The translations under genes were made by a program, and so were the position numbers. The notes below the pieces were generated by a model. That model was not told the origin of the DNA and did not search any database. It saw only the letters and a program-made list of their open reading frames with translations. Positions 10,447 through 22,033 of a stretch of DNA of 64,000 bases are shown in pieces. This DNA is from Lytechinus pictus (lineage: Eukaryota; Echinodermata; Echinoidea; Temnopleuroida; Toxopneustidae), in the NCBI RefSeq assembly GCF_037042905.1, contig NW_026974141.1, positions 3,898,001-3,962,000 on the forward strand. The letters are read 5' to 3'. Numbering within the stretch: the first letter of the stretch is position 1; each line of letters opens with the position of its first letter.

Positions 10447-11269
10447 ATTGTGTTTATTCGTGAGGGTGTGTGCACGTGTGCGCGCGGGGGGAAGGGGATG
10501 AGCATCTAGTTTCCTCTTATCTTCATGTGCATTTGATAAGATGTGATGTAGTGGGGTCATGCATCCATACTGTTTGGAACTTTCACAATCGACACATACG
10601 AAAAGTTCAGCCATTGGACAGAAGAATATCAGGTCATTTATCCAATATTCATCAGTCTTTAAAGGGATCGTTTAACTTTGTGAGCAGCTGATTAAAAAAA
10701 TTCTCAAACTGAGTTGAAACGTGCGTATGAGTGCCTGTATTTGTCCTCAAAAACCCTGAAACAGACCACAATATAGGATGAAAAACTCTAATTTAGATAC
10801 AAGTAGCAATTTATTAGCCTGATTTGAGAACCGTCTAGTAGACGGGTTCAGCTTATGACCAGTTTTCTCCAATTCAAAAAGTCCGTTGGCTATTTTGACT
10901 GCCTTCTGTTGTGTGTATCTCCTATACACACACTATTAACTGCACTGTACATTCAGTGTATACCTTGTACACAATGTATGTAGGTCATGCTGTGTTCATC
11001 TAGAATTAATGTGTTGTGGTGCACAGATTCCCTGTATACACATAGTCATTGAAACCAACTCCCAATCATTTCAAACTTTGGTTTACATCTCCAAGGTTTT
11101 AAAATTGATCCTGTAAATATAATACTTTGAAACTTTTGGGATGGTATTTTTACACTATAAGCCTAATGTTTAGCCCATTTTCAGGAACCAAAAGGAGAAT
11201 TTTTTAAATAAGAACAAAGTGAAATGATCACTTTAAGCCCATCGACTGCATAAATTGATATCAGTAATG
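10447..11269. other. Intergenic, nothing recognised
   Basis: AT-rich single-copy-looking sequence downstream of the GPCR stop codon. It probably includes that gene's 3' UTR on the minus strand. A short 'gtgtgtatctcctatacacacac' inverted motif is near 10,911. I see no other structure. Confidence 0.4.
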
Positions 11270-13980
11270 TCAGTGATCGACAGGACCAACGGCATGCGAC
11301 GTGAAGAGCGGTCCGGTGAAGCGCCCTCTACACAGCTTTCCCAGAGAAGATCTGAACTGCGGATGCTTGGTTCCATAGATAAGGGGGTTAAGGCAACTGT
11401 TGAAGAGAAGAAAGGCCAACGCCAACGGCGTACCACCTGGTCCGTACCCACCTAGGATACAAATACCGTAGGGAATCACACACAGGAGGAAACCAAGGAC
11501 CACGTAGAAGGCATTCTTGGTGATCTTGTACTCAAGCGAGTTTCGACTGTTGTTTTTGGTGGCAGCGGTGGGATGGACCTAAAGTGTAAATATAGAAGAA
11601 GAGCTTAAGTTTGCCTGTTTGAATTAACAAGTTAAAATAGCAAACTGATAGGCCAGATCGTCCTATGATTTTTGTCTTGGATGTGGCATCACTAACGTGC
11701 TGTTTTGGTGTAGACCTACAAAAGCTATAGGCGCAGAATTTATGTTTCAGAAATGAACAAACGGTATTCATTATTTTATTCCCCTAAGTAGGCATTAAAA
11801 ACTGATCCTCAAATTTAAAAATAATGCAATTGAAGTTTAATGGCAGAAGTTATTACTTTCATTAGAACTGGATTATTTGTTTCCTATCACACAGACTAAG
11901 TTTTTCACTGTTAGTATTCTCCGCAATACCACAGAGAGCACGAACCTTATTATTTCCTGACGTAGAGAGCGTCTGTGCGGTCTCCTTGACAGAACTGGCT
12001 CCTGGTACTGCAGCATCGTTCGATCCTATCGGAGTCATGGACTGACTTGTCCCCGCAGTGTCGGCTGCCAATTTTTGCCAAAACGATGGAGGGACACTTT
12101 CTCTGGTTAATGAATTGGTCTTCCATGTGTTCTTGTTCCTTTCATGCTTGCGAATGAAGATGAAGATGTGGAAGTAGAAGAAGAGAACGAGGGCGAGTGG
12201 GAAACACGTCAAGAACGTTGCCTGCAGGTAGGTGTGGATTAGATTCTCCGAGCCTGTTACAAAAAAGCATTCAAGAAAAACTAGCAAGAATGCGACAGTT
12301 ATCTCCGGCTCCAAGGTCAAAATAGGGATCCGAAAAGGCAAAAGGTTAATTGGCGATAACGAATTTGAATCATTCATTTATTTAAGGTGGTGATCAAGGA
12401 GGGTGGTCTTATGGTATATTTTTATTCATGAAAACGTATTTGCTTTTAACTTTTCTTCGTTGTAGGTTAATCTCTGAACCTTTTTTGAGGGGGGAGGAGA
12501 GGGGTTATAATTACGTTATCATTATATTAAAAGTAATATGTTTAGCACGGTATTGATCTTTCAGAGCTGGCGAGCAATCTAAAATAAATTAACAACAAAG
12601 GACTTTTGATTAGTCAACTTTGCTTAGAAGATCGACTCTATTCAGGAAGGTGTATGGGGTCTTGTTTTGTCATGGAATCTTTGGGATTATGAATATTTGT
12701 TATAATGCTCACCATCTTCGTTTTCTTCAATGTCTGAACAGGTGTGCGGTCCATCGGAATATCCTAGACGGGTGAAACCCCCAAGATAAGGCACCAGGAT
12801 CACGCTCAGTGGGATAAACCATGTGACAAGCAGAAAAATCAACACGTGCGACTTTGAAAAGATCTGTAATGTCAGTATCAGGATCAAAATAGTTACGAAG
12901 TAAAATTTTTGACTGGCTAAATTTGGCGGATGATTCACTTAATCACGTGCATTAAAAAACCAAATAATCACGATACAAAATTATTGATTATCAGGAAATG
13001 GGCCCAGAATCCCAAAGCTCAATGTTCATTCCTCGTCAAAGTAACACATTAAAATGATAAGGGATGTGACTCGGTCCAAGCGAGCACTGGAAGCCTAAGG
13101 TGAAGTTGTATATCCCAAAGTAAACATTTTCTCTTTACAATCTGGCCTAGAGCAATATGAGAGATGATGTGGGCATGTGAGGTGACGAATGACACCTTTT
13201 TAAAACTCTTGTTTTCCTTTAATTTCTCTCATATTTTAGAATGATCATTCGGGTGGAGCCACGTACCCTTCTGCTCCGCCCCCATGTAGGCCTACTATAA
13301 ATTAGCCGACTCGCCCCCTTACCATGGTGTGTCATTAAATCACCCCAGATATGCCCCAAATAATATAATATCAACAAATACACTGTTTTACAGTTGGAAT
13401 AGATGAATCCCACTGCCCCCTCCCCAAATAATGTATCTTTTACCTTATTCCTTGTTGGTTTTGGGAAACCTATCTACCTGTTTAGAAGTTTTTATTTCAT
13501 ATGATGTTTTATTCATTTTGCATTAAAAAAAGCTTTCTCTCCCCCAAAAAGGAATGAAATTTTACAAAATACCTTTCGATATCTTGATGACGTCATCGTA
13601 ATCAGGACCATGCGGTTGAATCCGATGATGGCCAAATGCCAAACACTGGATCCCGTGCAAACGAATGAGACGACGGCGACGAGAACGCAGGCCGCGTCCG
13701 ACAACGGCCAACCCGTGGTCGACACCACGCCGACAATCGTGAACGGGATCGTGAGACACGTCATCATGTCCGCCATCGCCAAGCTTGTCACATAAACATT
13801 GGTGATCGTGCGGAGTTTCGGGTAAATGACGACCACGCTGACGATGAGGAGGTTTCCGAAGAATCCAACAACGCCCACGATGCCAAGCCAGCCGCTGAGG
13901 GCGATGCGGGGGATGATGTTTTCCGGGTCGACGGATTCGTTCGCGCTGTTGTTCACGCTGACGGTTGTTGCTACATTCAT
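11270..13980 (-). CDS. Class A (rhodopsin-family) G-protein-coupled receptor, 4 coding exons
   Basis: The exons are 13980-13573, 12863-12713, 12253-11946 and 11578-11270. All introns are GT-AG and frames join exactly (phases 0, 1, 0), giving 391 residues. A short N-terminus has two N-glycosylation sequons (NNS at 10, NES at 14). TM1 contains the G-N pair (GFFGNLLIV). TM2 reads SLAMADMMTCLTIPF. TM3 ends in N122-R-M, replacing the usual D-R-Y. Exon 2 gives TM4 and loop 2; exon 3 gives TM5 and a long Ser/Thr-rich third intracellular loop. Exon 4 gives TM6 (FLLCVIPYGI, with C-x-I-P in place of C-W-x-P) and TM7 with NPLIY (353-357). It resembles invertebrate melatonin-receptor/GPR84/moody-like orphan receptors. 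The ligand is unknown. A 3' splice site just before the start codon (exon edge 13992) implies a spliced 5' UTR. Confidence 0.9.
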
Positions 13981-13992
13981 ATTCTGTTTGTT

Positions 13993-15060
13993 CTGTAAAA
14001 AGGAACAGGAGAAAAAAAGGCTTTCGATCGAATTTCTACTTTATTGACTATGATTGCAAGATATATCTTTGTCAAATTTTTATTTTTGTAGGTTCGTCTC
14101 ATCAGATTTTTTACCATCAACCATTTCCCCTGTTTTTATTTATTTTCAAAACGAAATAGAAGACGGCTGTTATATCCTTTCATGGTCTTTGTTGGATTGT
14201 TATAAAATAAACTGTTGAATGTCCTTTGAAAATGCCTTTGTTTCAACAAGGGTGCCATAATCATGCAAATGCACGGTCAAAACACGACTTGCGCTTTGCC
14301 TTATACGGCATGTGTAACTGTCTAGGCCTATATCGAATCACGGCATTCACCGATTTGGATCATTACTCCCAATAATTACTGGAAATGTATAATTAGAAGC
14401 TTTTTGGCGAAGACCTGCAACTTTGCGATGCCGTTGCTATGGGTTGCTATGAAACTGTCATGGAAATTACCTTTAAGTATCCTTAGAAGGTGATATTGTA
14501 ATTAGGATATAGCTGAAAAAAGTATGGCTGATTATAGTTGCCTCAAGTGTATGGCCTGAGTAATCTTGCTAGTATTAAAGCAAAACCATGGGGGGACTCC
14601 TGTAAGTGCTTCATGTAGATTTACATCGTGCAAAAGATCCCCTAACCATAAATTTCATAACTGTTTTTTTTTCTGAGGGGGAACACTTTGATACTTATAC
14701 TGATACTTAGCCATTTTTAACGGCGTGTAGGGGGCATGGGAAAACTGCCCCTTGATCTTTCCAGTGATTTTTTAAAGATGAAAATATGGGAAAATTAAAG
14801 GAAGAAGAAAAAGAAAAGCATTGAAAAGAGACTTTTTAGTTGTGGAAACTTTGATCATACGTACAACTTGAGATCTAATCAAATCGTGTGGGAGCTTACT
14901 ATGAAAATTCCTGAACTATTTTTTTTCATTCAGAATAGAAATTAAGCTACCTATATAGATCACCTTCCCCCATTAAAATACCCTGGATCCGCCCCTACTT
15001 TCACTCATAATTATTACTTCGGAGTGCAGTCAATACCCCCCTTTCTCAGATTAAAAAAAA
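13993..15060. other. Upstream region of the GPCR, no gene seen
   Basis: This AT-rich region should hold GPCR intron 1 and its 5' exon on the minus strand, but I could not place the promoter. 'ccctggatccgcccc' at 14,981-14,995 looks like a lone hAT-type terminus. Confidence 0.35.
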
Positions 15061-15082
15061 AGTTCTCTCTCTCTCTCTCTTT
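15061..15082. repeat. CT microsatellite
   Basis: A (CT)n run of about ten units after an A-rich stretch. Confidence 0.8.
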
Positions 15083-15296
15083 TACAATTTCTTAAATGTT
15101 GATCTCTCGTAGATATGAACACATCAGGACCCCGTAACACAAAGGCTGGCGATCAATCGCTAAATGAAATGGCCAATCAAGATCATCGTTGCATGCGCAT
15201 TTTGCTCAGGAGACAGACTAGGAACCAGGGGCGTCGATCCATTTTTCAGATTGGGGGGGCGAAATCATTAACGTTCAAAAGGCGCTCGATCGTACA

Positions 15297-15302
<6 letters not shown>

Positions 15303-15356
<54 letters not shown>

Positions 15357-15430
15357 TATATATACACACACACACACACACACACTTATATATATATATA
15401 TATGTATATATCTATATATATATGTATGAC
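15303..15430. repeat. AC and AT microsatellites
   Basis: (AC)n, (AT)n, (AC)n and (AT)n tracts in succession inside hAT element 1. Frames across them are artefacts. Confidence 0.9.
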
Positions 15431-16117
15431 TCATGAGACACATGCAGACACGTATCTCACTACACAGATAGTACGAGTGCCGAGAGTGAGCTCAAATTTC
15501 TTTATATTCTGAGCTGAAAACTTGATATTCTAAGCATTTTTGGTACCAATGATTAAGATTTGTATCTAAAAGAGAATAGATGCGAGCGCGAAGCGCGAGC
15601 TGAACATTTTGATATTTCGATCTGAAAAAATGACAGTTTACTGGACGTTTTTGATAAAGAACAAGCTATATATCCAAGAAAAGATGATTGCAAATTGAAG
15701 CAGTTCTTTTGAGGCTTAGAACTGAAAATGGGACATTTACATTCACCAATTTAATCATGAAAAGTATGGGTTTTTGCTACAGAAATGATGCGAGCGCGAA
15801 GCGCGAGCTGAAAATTTTTATATTCCAATCTGAAAAGCGGACATTTTGAGCACGATTTTAAATAAAGAACGAGTTGTTTATCTCAATCTCGCTTGCTGAA
15901 CATTACAATCTTTTTTTTTTTTTTTTTAACCCTTCCACAGGGGTCCTTTATTGAAATCACTATAATACATATTTTTTGACAATACATGATTAAATAATTA
16001 ACACAGTATATGACACACAAGTTGAATATGTACAATACAATATTCCATGAAATTGTCGTAACATTTGTATACAAAAAGCAAAATCAAAGTGCAAAGGAAA
16101 GAAAAAATCCATACAAA

Positions 16118-16149
<32 letters not shown>

Positions 16150-16173
16150 ATTTTAGAATGATATCTGATATAC

Positions 16174-19100
16174 CTAATGTAATAAAGTAAAAGATGACCA
16201 CCTTTTTATGAATTTCTTCTCTTTCAGATTTGTTTTATATATATACTTTTCCATACCATAATAAGATTTTATTTCAGACAAAATATGGTCGAAAACTGGA
16301 AGACAGTGTTTGCATTTTGCTGCAAAAATTTCTTTTCTAACGATTATAAAAATATAATTAAGAGCACCATTGTTGTTTCCGTAAAAACCGAATAGTTTAT
16401 TCTGGTTTGAAATTTTGATATTCAAATTGTTACGAGAAAACCAAATTTCGAGTTGAGACCATATTTCGTTTGTATGGGCACAAGAACAAAAAATATGCAT
16501 AATAGTTTCTTCATAATTATAACAAAAGGTACATAAGTTATCTGTAACAAATTTAAATCGTAACAAAGCTTCTTTCATATAAATAATTCTATTCACTATT
16601 TTGAACTGAAACCATCTCATGTTGACATCTGCAGTTGAATAAAAAGGTATTTGATAGTAGAACCTCCATATCGTGTTGTCAAAGTCAAACGTCTGTTTCC
16701 ATTTGATGAGACTTTTACAATCTTTCAACTTATACTTCAAAAAAATATTGTAAATGTGTGCACAACCTTTTTTTACTTTAATTATCAAAAATAGTGCTTC
16801 TGGAATAATAGGTTCCATAGCTTTTGGTATTACATGTTTATTGAAACCATATCGAATGGCGCTGCACAGGCCATGATATTGAAGAAAATTGACGTGTACA
16901 TTGTATTTGCGTTGAAAATCAAAATATGAGAGAAATTTTCCATCTGTTCCCAAAATATCATTAACAAAACGCACCCCATTAGCACACCAAGACCTGAAAA
17001 ATATTACATTATTATTCATTTTAATTTTTGGATTATTCCAAAGGGCTTGACATGCAACGTCATCAACAATAAGGCGGGAAAGATCTGAAAAGGCCAACAA
17101 TACCTGTGCCCAAAATGGGTTATTCATTGATATAGCAAGTGATTTATAATGCTCAGCCCCCATGAATAATTGAAAAGATGTATATGCTGCAGGCAAAAAT
17201 GATTGAAACATGTGAAAAGTAAAATTTTCAGAACAAGAAATGAACCTTCTTATCCATGAAATTTTTAATGATTTGGAATGGATAAAAATATCAGTCATCC
17301 TAACACCACCCTCACTATACGGTTGACACATTTGTTTCCTACTTATTTTATCAGGTTTGCCTTCCCATATAAAGTCGTAAAAACATCGGTGAATATCATT
17401 CATAATTTCTAATTTTGGTTCTGGAAAAGATAAAAACAAGTAATTCAATTTCGGTATAAATATAGATTTAACAATGGTTACCCTCCCTAAGGGAGTCAAA
17501 GATCTTTTTCGCCATACCGCCATCTGACGTTTTATTTCTTTAAACTTTTCTTGATAATTGTAATCGACCATTTTTGATAGTTCAACTGAAAAGTCTATAC
17601 CTAGGTACCTAAAATATCCTTCCGAAATCCAGTTCAGTTTGTACTCGTGTAAAATCTCTTTTTTGAAAGTTCTATTCTTCCCAATCCATATCACCTGGGT
17701 TTGAGTTATGTTAATTTTGAGGTTGGATATTTTTTCAAATTCATCAAGTGTATCAAGAGCACATTTTAAATCTTGTTCTGAACCATTGAGTGTCAAAAGG
17801 GTATCATCTGCATATTGTAACACTTTAAGTGTTTTCCCATTAATATGCATTCCCTCTAGTTTGTCTGAGTGTCGAATTAAAATACCAAGAATCTCACTGA
17901 CTAACAAAAAAAGATAGGGAGATAAAGGATCTCCTTGACGACACCCTCTTCCTATATTAAACCTATTTGTACAATGTCCGTTAACTAACACACAAGAGGT
18001 TGCGTCTGCATATAACAATTTTATCCAGCTTTTAATGGATGGACCGAAGCGAAAAAATTCCAGGACATTGAAAAGAAAATTATGTGATACAGAATCGAAA
18101 GCTTTTTCAAAATCAACAACCAAAAGCATGCCAGCTATATCATGTAATTCACTGTAAAGTAATGTGTCATACAATAAACGAATGTTTTCACCTATGAAGC
18201 GACCATTCAAAAAACCAGTTTGGTTTTGATGAATTAAAAAAGACAGAACACCTTTGAGTCTGTTTGCTATACAACTGGACGCTATTTTATAGACAACATT
18301 TAATAGGGAGATAGGTCGCCAATTTCTTAACAAGTGTCTGGGTTTGTTTCCTTTCGGAATTAAAGTAATTATTCCCATTTTTTGTGAATTAGACATATGT
18401 CCTGAAAAATACGCATAATTTAATGATCTAACCAAAAAATGTTTAATATCTTCCCAAAAATAACGATAAAATTCTACGGTAAAACCATCCTGTCCGGGCG
18501 ATTTACTATTTTTCATGAGCTTTAAAACGGAAAGGACCTCATCAACATTTAAAGGACCCTCCAATAAGGAAGACATTTTAGGGGACAACTTAGGAATACC
18601 AGGAAAATTTAATAATAATTCCAAGTTGCTTACGTTGGTTTCTTTTTCCGCATAAAGATTAGAGTAAAAATTAAATATTTCATTGATTATGTCACTTTGC
18701 ATTTCTAAATTATCACCATTTTCAGTGGATAACTGACGTATTTCTTTATTAATGCAATTTTGTTTTTCTAAATTTAAAAAGAATTTAGAAGGCTTTTCAC
18801 CAAACTCCATCCACTTAATCCGAGATCGAATCGCAATTCCTTCATTTGTTTTTAAACGGAATGTTTCCAGTTCTGATTTTGCTTTATCAATTCGATCCAA
18901 AATAGATATTTTATCGTCGGTGATCACCAGTTTTCTTTCCAGCTCTTCAATTTTCTTTTCTAAGTCTTTTTCTCTGTTTATATTTTGTTTTTTTACAAAG
19001 GAGGCATGTGATATTGCTTCTCCTCGTATTATCATCATTAAAGTTTCGAAAAATAACTGATCGTTTATAGTGAATTCACAATCACCTACTATTCGATCAT

Positions 19101-19965
19101 TTTCATCAAATTTTACTTCGTCTCTCGCATAAAATATAGTCGTATCTTTTATTACTTTTTTAATATTAGAAACAAATTCATCACTTTTCAATAGAGAATT
19201 GTTGAATTTCCAAAAACCAGGACCTCTTTTTATCTTATTCAAGTTGAGACTTAGACAAACTAAAGAATGATCTGTGCGATAACCTGAAAAAATGCGAACT
19301 TTCTGAACAAGTGAAAGGAGTTCCGAAGAAATTAAAAAGAAGTCTAATCTACTCTGTTTAAAGGGGGTGGATTGTCGCCATGTATAATATCTTTTGTCTG
19401 GGAAACAAACTCTCCAAGGGTCGCATAAATCCAAATCGGTTTTCATATTGTCCACTTGCTGTTTTGCTCGTGGGTTATTTACATGCAAGTAGTTATAGGT
19501 ATCAAAGGTAAAATCTTGAACTAACTTCCAGTCTCCACAAATTACCGTATGTGGATTATCAAAGTCTATTATGGTTTGTTGGATCTCTGAAAAAAATATT
19601 GGATTATCTAAATTCGGGCCATACAACGATACGAGAGTAATATTATGTTCATACAGTAACATATCTAAAACGACAAAATTACCGATGTTATCTACTTTAA
19701 ATCTATTTATATCAACAGGGAGGGTTTTCTTAAAAAGAATCGCTACCCCTCTGGAGTTGGATGTGTTAAAAGAAAAGAAACATTTACCTTCCCATTCCCT
19801 GCGGATTTCATTCTCTATTTCAGGAACAAAATGTGTATCTTGAATACAACAAATATCATATTTCTTTGATTTCAAGTAAAATAAAACATCTTGCCTTTTG
19901 CGGTTATCTCTTAGACCGCGACAGTTCATGGAAATAAAAGTGACATTACCCTGCGTCATACGCAT
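16174..19965 (-). CDS. LINE ORF2: AP-endonuclease and reverse transcriptase
   Basis: This is one open frame of 1,263 residues. Residues 1-235 are an APE-type endonuclease: SMNCRGL near 12, QDTH near 42, SLYGPN near 113, SRLDFFL, and TDHS for the S-D-H motif. Residues about 510-800 are the reverse transcriptase: LIPKGNKP, NWRPISLLNVVYK, motif A VVDFEKAFDSV, motif B GCRQGDPLSPYLF, motif C YADD (Y718). Near 1145-1162 is a C-terminal CCHC knuckle (CTFC...HIFCSC). The plan matches the L1/Tx1 clade. The motif usually written G-D-x-N is G-D-W-K here (K147, codon 19525-19527), so the catalytic Asn is lost and the endonuclease is probably inactive even though the frame is intact. Its role would be nicking target DNA and copying its own RNA in the nucleus. 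Confidence 0.95.
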   Translation of the reverse strand: MRMTQGNVTFISMNCRGLRDNRKRQDVLFYLKSKKYDICCIQDTHFVPEIENEIRREWEGKCFFSFNTSNSRGVAILFKKTLPVDINRFKVDNIGNFVVLDMLLYEHNITLVSLYGPNLDNPIFFSEIQQTIIDFDNPHTVICGDWKLVQDFTFDTYNYLHVNNPRAKQQVDNMKTDLDLCDPWRVCFPDKRYYTWRQSTPFKQSRLDFFLISSELLSLVQKVRIFSGYRTDHSLVCLSLNLNKIKRGPGFWKFNNSLLKSDEFVSNIKKVIKDTTIFYARDEVKFDENDRIVGDCEFTINDQLFFETLMMIIRGEAISHASFVKKQNINREKDLEKKIEELERKLVITDDKISILDRIDKAKSELETFRLKTNEGIAIRSRIKWMEFGEKPSKFFLNLEKQNCINKEIRQLSTENGDNLEMQSDIINEIFNFYSNLYAEKETNVSNLELLLNFPGIPKLSPKMSSLLEGPLNVDEVLSVLKLMKNSKSPGQDGFTVEFYRYFWEDIKHFLVRSLNYAYFSGHMSNSQKMGIITLIPKGNKPRHLLRNWRPISLLNVVYKIASSCIANRLKGVLSFLIHQNQTGFLNGRFIGENIRLLYDTLLYSELHDIAGMLLVVDFEKAFDSVSHNFLFNVLEFFRFGPSIKSWIKLLYADATSCVLVNGHCTNRFNIGRGCRQGDPLSPYLFLLVSEILGILIRHSDKLEGMHINGKTLKVLQYADDTLLTLNGSEQDLKCALDTLDEFEKISNLKINITQTQVIWIGKNRTFKKEILHEYKLNWISEGYFRYLGIDFSVELSKMVDYNYQEKFKEIKRQMAVWRKRSLTPLGRVTIVKSIFIPKLNYLFLSFPEPKLEIMNDIHRCFYDFIWEGKPDKISRKQMCQPYSEGGVRMTDIFIHSKSLKISWIRRFISCSENFTFHMFQSFLPAAYTSFQLFMGAEHYKSLAISMNNPFWAQVLLAFSDLSRLIVDDVACQALWNNPKIKMNNNVIFFRSWCANGVRFVNDILGTDGKFLSYFDFQRKYNVHVNFLQYHGLCSAIRYGFNKHVIPKAMEPIIPEALFLIIKVKKGCAHIYNIFLKYKLKDCKSLIKWKQTFDFDNTIWRFYYQIPFYSTADVNMRWFQFKIVNRIIYMKEALLRFKFVTDNLCTFCYNYEETIMHIFCSCAHTNEIWSQLEIWFSRNNLNIKISNQNKLFGFYGNNNGALNYIFIIVRKEIFAAKCKHCLPVFDHILSEIKSYYGMEKYIYKTNLKEKKFIKRWSSFTLLH

Positions 19966-21064
19966 AGTAAGAGAATAATACTAAAGAGGAAACACCTGCG
20001 GAAGATTTATTTTTTTGTACACAAACAATAACGACACAAACACAATACGACAAAAACATGACAAACTCACTTACACACAACAAAACACACAGACAGGTGG
20101 ACGCCCTACAACGCATGGAGCCGAGTGACGAGCAGCGAGCAGCCAATCCACCTCCCTATTTCCGGATCAGTTTATGAAATGAATCCGAAAAAAAAGAAAA
20201 GCCCCAAATATAAGATCACTAGTACCTATAGACTCAATCCTTTAAGAGGGCCTAAGATTGGAAAGAATATAAAGGCCTATATTTCTTCTTTATTCTCGAA
20301 GGTTGCAAAAAGGAATATAATCTATTTCCATCTCGGACTAAAAAAAAAAAAAAAAAGTTATTCATGAAGTTAATAGATAAAGAGGGGAATCCCTTTTAAA
20401 TGCAAATTCTCAAATGATTCATTTCATTAAGTTTTTCAAAGACCTGACACAATAACAAATACAAGATTTCTGTAACAAATTATTATAAGCCAATCCGACT
20501 GACAGAAGGACTTCAGAAGTTTATGACTGTTATTTTAAATTTGCCATTGTAACAAGTCTCATGAAACGGACCCCTAATTTTATAGCCGTAGTTCGAAAAT
20601 TGTGCGAATGTATATGTATTTGTATCATACATGTTTTAGTCAGACTCATCATTAAACTAAATTTTACATGGTTTTTGTTGTTTGAAATGAGTGGTAAGAT
20701 AATGGATACAGTAACATTGTATCGTACGAAAGTTAAATTCAGTGTTTACCCCTCTTTCTCTGATGTAGGGTCATATTCTCTCATATTTTGTAAATTTATG
20801 TGATTGATATCAGTTTAAAAAACAGACATAAAAATTATGACTTTCGGCCTTTTTGGTGTTTTCTGCACACCACCTCCTTTTAGGAATAATATTGATTCGA
20901 ATACAACAAGAGTATGGAGGCTACAAGTATTTATAAAATAACTCAAGTATTCTTAAGACTATTTGCCTACAGTACAGATGAGCTTTTAAGAAAAAAAAAT
21001 GTTTCTATACACTTTATTTATTATCCAATTAATATCGTTTTCTACTCTAAAACAAAACATTTTG

Positions 21065-22033
21065 ACACATTAGGCATGATTCCATAGATTCTTATCAGCA
21101 ATGTGGTTCCTCCAAAAGGATAAAGACCCTTCCTCCTCTACACATTCATTCATGAAATCAGTCACACAAAGGTAATGGGTCCATGATTATATTTCCAACT
21201 TTCAGTCAATATAAACTGAATATTCCATTGCCTTAAAGGAAATACCACAGTCCTAGTACTCTATCTGGTTACATAATCCAAACTAACCTGGTGATTAATA
21301 TGTTACAAAACCAGCAAAACCATGAGGGTTTCATACAACGATAAAATTCATAAAACAGTTATCATATAGTATCAATTATCATTATCAGGTTGACAGCAAG
21401 GGTATTTATTTCCTCTTTTCATGTTTTTAATCTGTTGTAAAGACAGTGATGTGTAAAACATCTTGGGTGAATTTGTATTATTTTGATTATTTCATTTGTG
21501 ATACAAGAGGTTTTGTCATCAACTAAGATTTATTGAGGGATTGATAATATCCTTTTCAATTTTGAAAAATAACTTGTTGGTTCATAAAGCATGATTCCTT
21601 ATATTTTTATCAGCAATGTGGTTCCCCAAAAGGATATAAAGACCCTCCTCTACACATTTATTCAATCATGGGCCCATCACAATATGTAACAGGTCCATGG
21701 TTATATTTAAAACTTTCAGTCAATATAAAGTGATTATTAGAAACAGCCTAAAAGTAAATACTCATTATAATCACAATGAGTTTTATAGACCATCACATGC
21801 ATACAGGTCAATTTCGTATCATTACCGTTTAACGTGTATGTAAAAAAAAAGCCGAGGGATAGACTTTTCATTGGTCATTTATTCATGTCGTGTTATGATA
21901 CTTGCTATAATCACATTCATTATAGTCTATCTTGTTACATTACCTCACTGACATGAATGATATTATGTTTCAAAACAAGCAAAACCATGAAATTTCATAC
22001 ATAAAGATTCACACAATAATCCTCATAAAAATC
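21065..22033. repeat. Direct repeat in the LINE 5' region
   Basis: 'gcatgattcc', 'tatcagcaatgtggttcc', 'ctctacacatt' and 'actttcagtcaatataaa' occur in the same order at about 21070-21225 and 21585-21735. 'gcaaaaccatga' follows at 21312 and 21980. Repeated 5' units are known as promoter monomers in several L1 lineages; whether this is such a promoter is inference. Confidence 0.65.

Larger units (their letters stand above)
15911..22033 (-). mobile_element. L1/Tx1-type LINE, about 6.1 kb, minus strand
   Basis: The 3' end is a 17-nt poly(A) (T run 15911-15927) preceded by AATAAA (complement at 15947-15952). Directly beyond lies aacattacaatc (15899-15910), which recurs at 22034-22045, a 12-bp target duplication. 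This places the 5' end near 22033. ORF2 occupies 19965-16174. The 2 kb upstream has no long minus-strand frame, so ORF1 is missing or destroyed. A direct repeat (21065-21370 and 21583-22040) occupies part of it. Orientation and borders are well supported; the 5' border relies on the 12-bp match. Confidence 0.8.

Noticed and set aside
17708-19843. Plus-strand frames of 69-102 residues
   Set aside because: Antisense shadows of LINE ORF2.
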